Source: CALGFH01 sp036003705 | Lineage (GTDB): Bacteria > Actinomycetota > CALGFH01 | Direction of reading: 5' to 3' | DNA: 5,513 bases | Assembly: GCA_036003705.1 (NCBI GenBank) | Contig: DASYSE010000019.1 | Span: forward strand, 1-5,513 | Shown here: piece after piece, positions 5,417-5,513 of the stretch | How the letters are laid out: each line of letters opens with the position of its first letter | Numbering within the stretch: the first letter of the stretch is position 1 | The notes under the pieces: generated by a model | Told to the model about the DNA's origin: nothing | The model's input: only the letters and a program-made list of their open reading frames with translations | The model's database searches: none | Made by a program: the position numbers and the translations under genes

Positions 5417-5513
5417 TCATGCGCGAGGTTGGGGCACGCGCACGGGACGCGACGATGACCGCCGCGGCTCGATGGCGCGCCTGTCGACGGCCTCCTGCAG
5501 GCCTTCGGCGTGC
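5417..5513 (-). CDS. Possible 3' end of a minus-strand gene entering from the right edge
   Basis: The minus-strand frame reading HAEGLQEAVDRRAIEPRRSSSRPVRVPQPRA is open from the window edge to a TGA at 5417-5419. It has mostly G/C third positions, clearly more so than the neighbouring frame, so it is the best coding candidate here. Only about 31 residues are visible. The segment VDR...RVPxP resembles the putative integrase tail at 3432-3530, and the DNA beneath it holds the second direct-repeat copy. The stop overlaps the ATG at 5420 (ATGA). The family cannot be decided from this fragment. Confidence 0.33.
   Translation of the reverse strand, partial: HAEGLQEAVDRRAIEPRRSSSRPVRVPQPRA
5427..5452. 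repeat. Right copy of the imperfect direct repeat flanking the FG-GAP gene
   Basis: GGTTGGGGCACGCGC, AC, then GGGACGCGA, in the same orientation as 3449-3483. Compared with the left copy it lacks one TTGGGGCACA-like unit and has two extra bases before GGGACGCGA. A further weak match, CTGTCGACGGCC (5481-5492) versus CTATCGACGGGCC (3511-3523), lies at nearly the same distance beyond both copies. Confidence 0.45.

Noticed and set aside
4968..5420. The frame starting MNDEGQVAAMLLTLLLASAGNKL as a full gene
   Set aside because: It has no ribosome binding site, overlaps the well-supported FG-GAP start by about 200 bp and becomes Arg/Pro/Ser-rich shadow sequence there. It is kept only as a possible decayed start.
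5491..5505. GGCCT-AGGCC inverted repeat around CTGCAG as a regulatory site
   Set aside because: It is a short 5-bp stem in GC-rich DNA at the window edge, within a probable coding frame, and has no supporting context.

Overview
The window looks like chromosomal DNA from a high-GC bacterium, most likely an actinomycete-type (Actinomycetota) organism. The DNA is strongly GC-rich with G/C-ended codons. GTG starts with GGAGGT- or GAGG-type ribosome binding sites are common, the tRNA has no encoded CCA, and a short CxxxxC...CxxH protein of a kind I associate with actinobacteria is present. A related high-GC lineage cannot be excluded from sequence alone.

Left part (1-725): the end of a sugar ABC-transporter permease (MalG-type) runs in from the left edge. 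It is followed 22 nt later by a 62-residue two-helix membrane protein, probably in the same operon. Tail-to-tail with it, after only 4 nt, lies a minus-strand gene (723-1829) for a membrane-anchored, propeller-like extracytoplasmic protein of unknown function.

Middle (1830-3263): a 182-bp divergent intergenic region containing a perfect 12-bp palindrome separates that gene from glpX, a complete class II fructose-1,6-bisphosphatase of gluconeogenesis. Downstream in the same direction is a 62-residue arginine-rich protein with a probable CCCH zinc site.

Right part (3298-5513): a tRNA-Lys(CTT) gene is followed by a hairpin terminator and a minus-strand reading-frame remnant that resembles the C-terminal tail of an actinobacterial tyrosine integrase. 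Next comes a secreted FG-GAP protein (minus strand, 3580-5172) whose 70-residue repeats appear to form one closed seven-bladed beta-propeller. A related short sequence recurs about 2 kb away near the right edge, so the FG-GAP gene is bracketed by imperfect direct repeats next to a tRNA. This suggests an old integration or rearrangement site, though that is inference. The last 340 bases hold the FG-GAP gene's leader region and probably the end of another minus-strand gene.

The most interesting parts are the architecture of the FG-GAP gene and its bracketing repeats at the tRNA locus. I see no CRISPR array, no complete mobile element and no clear defence system.
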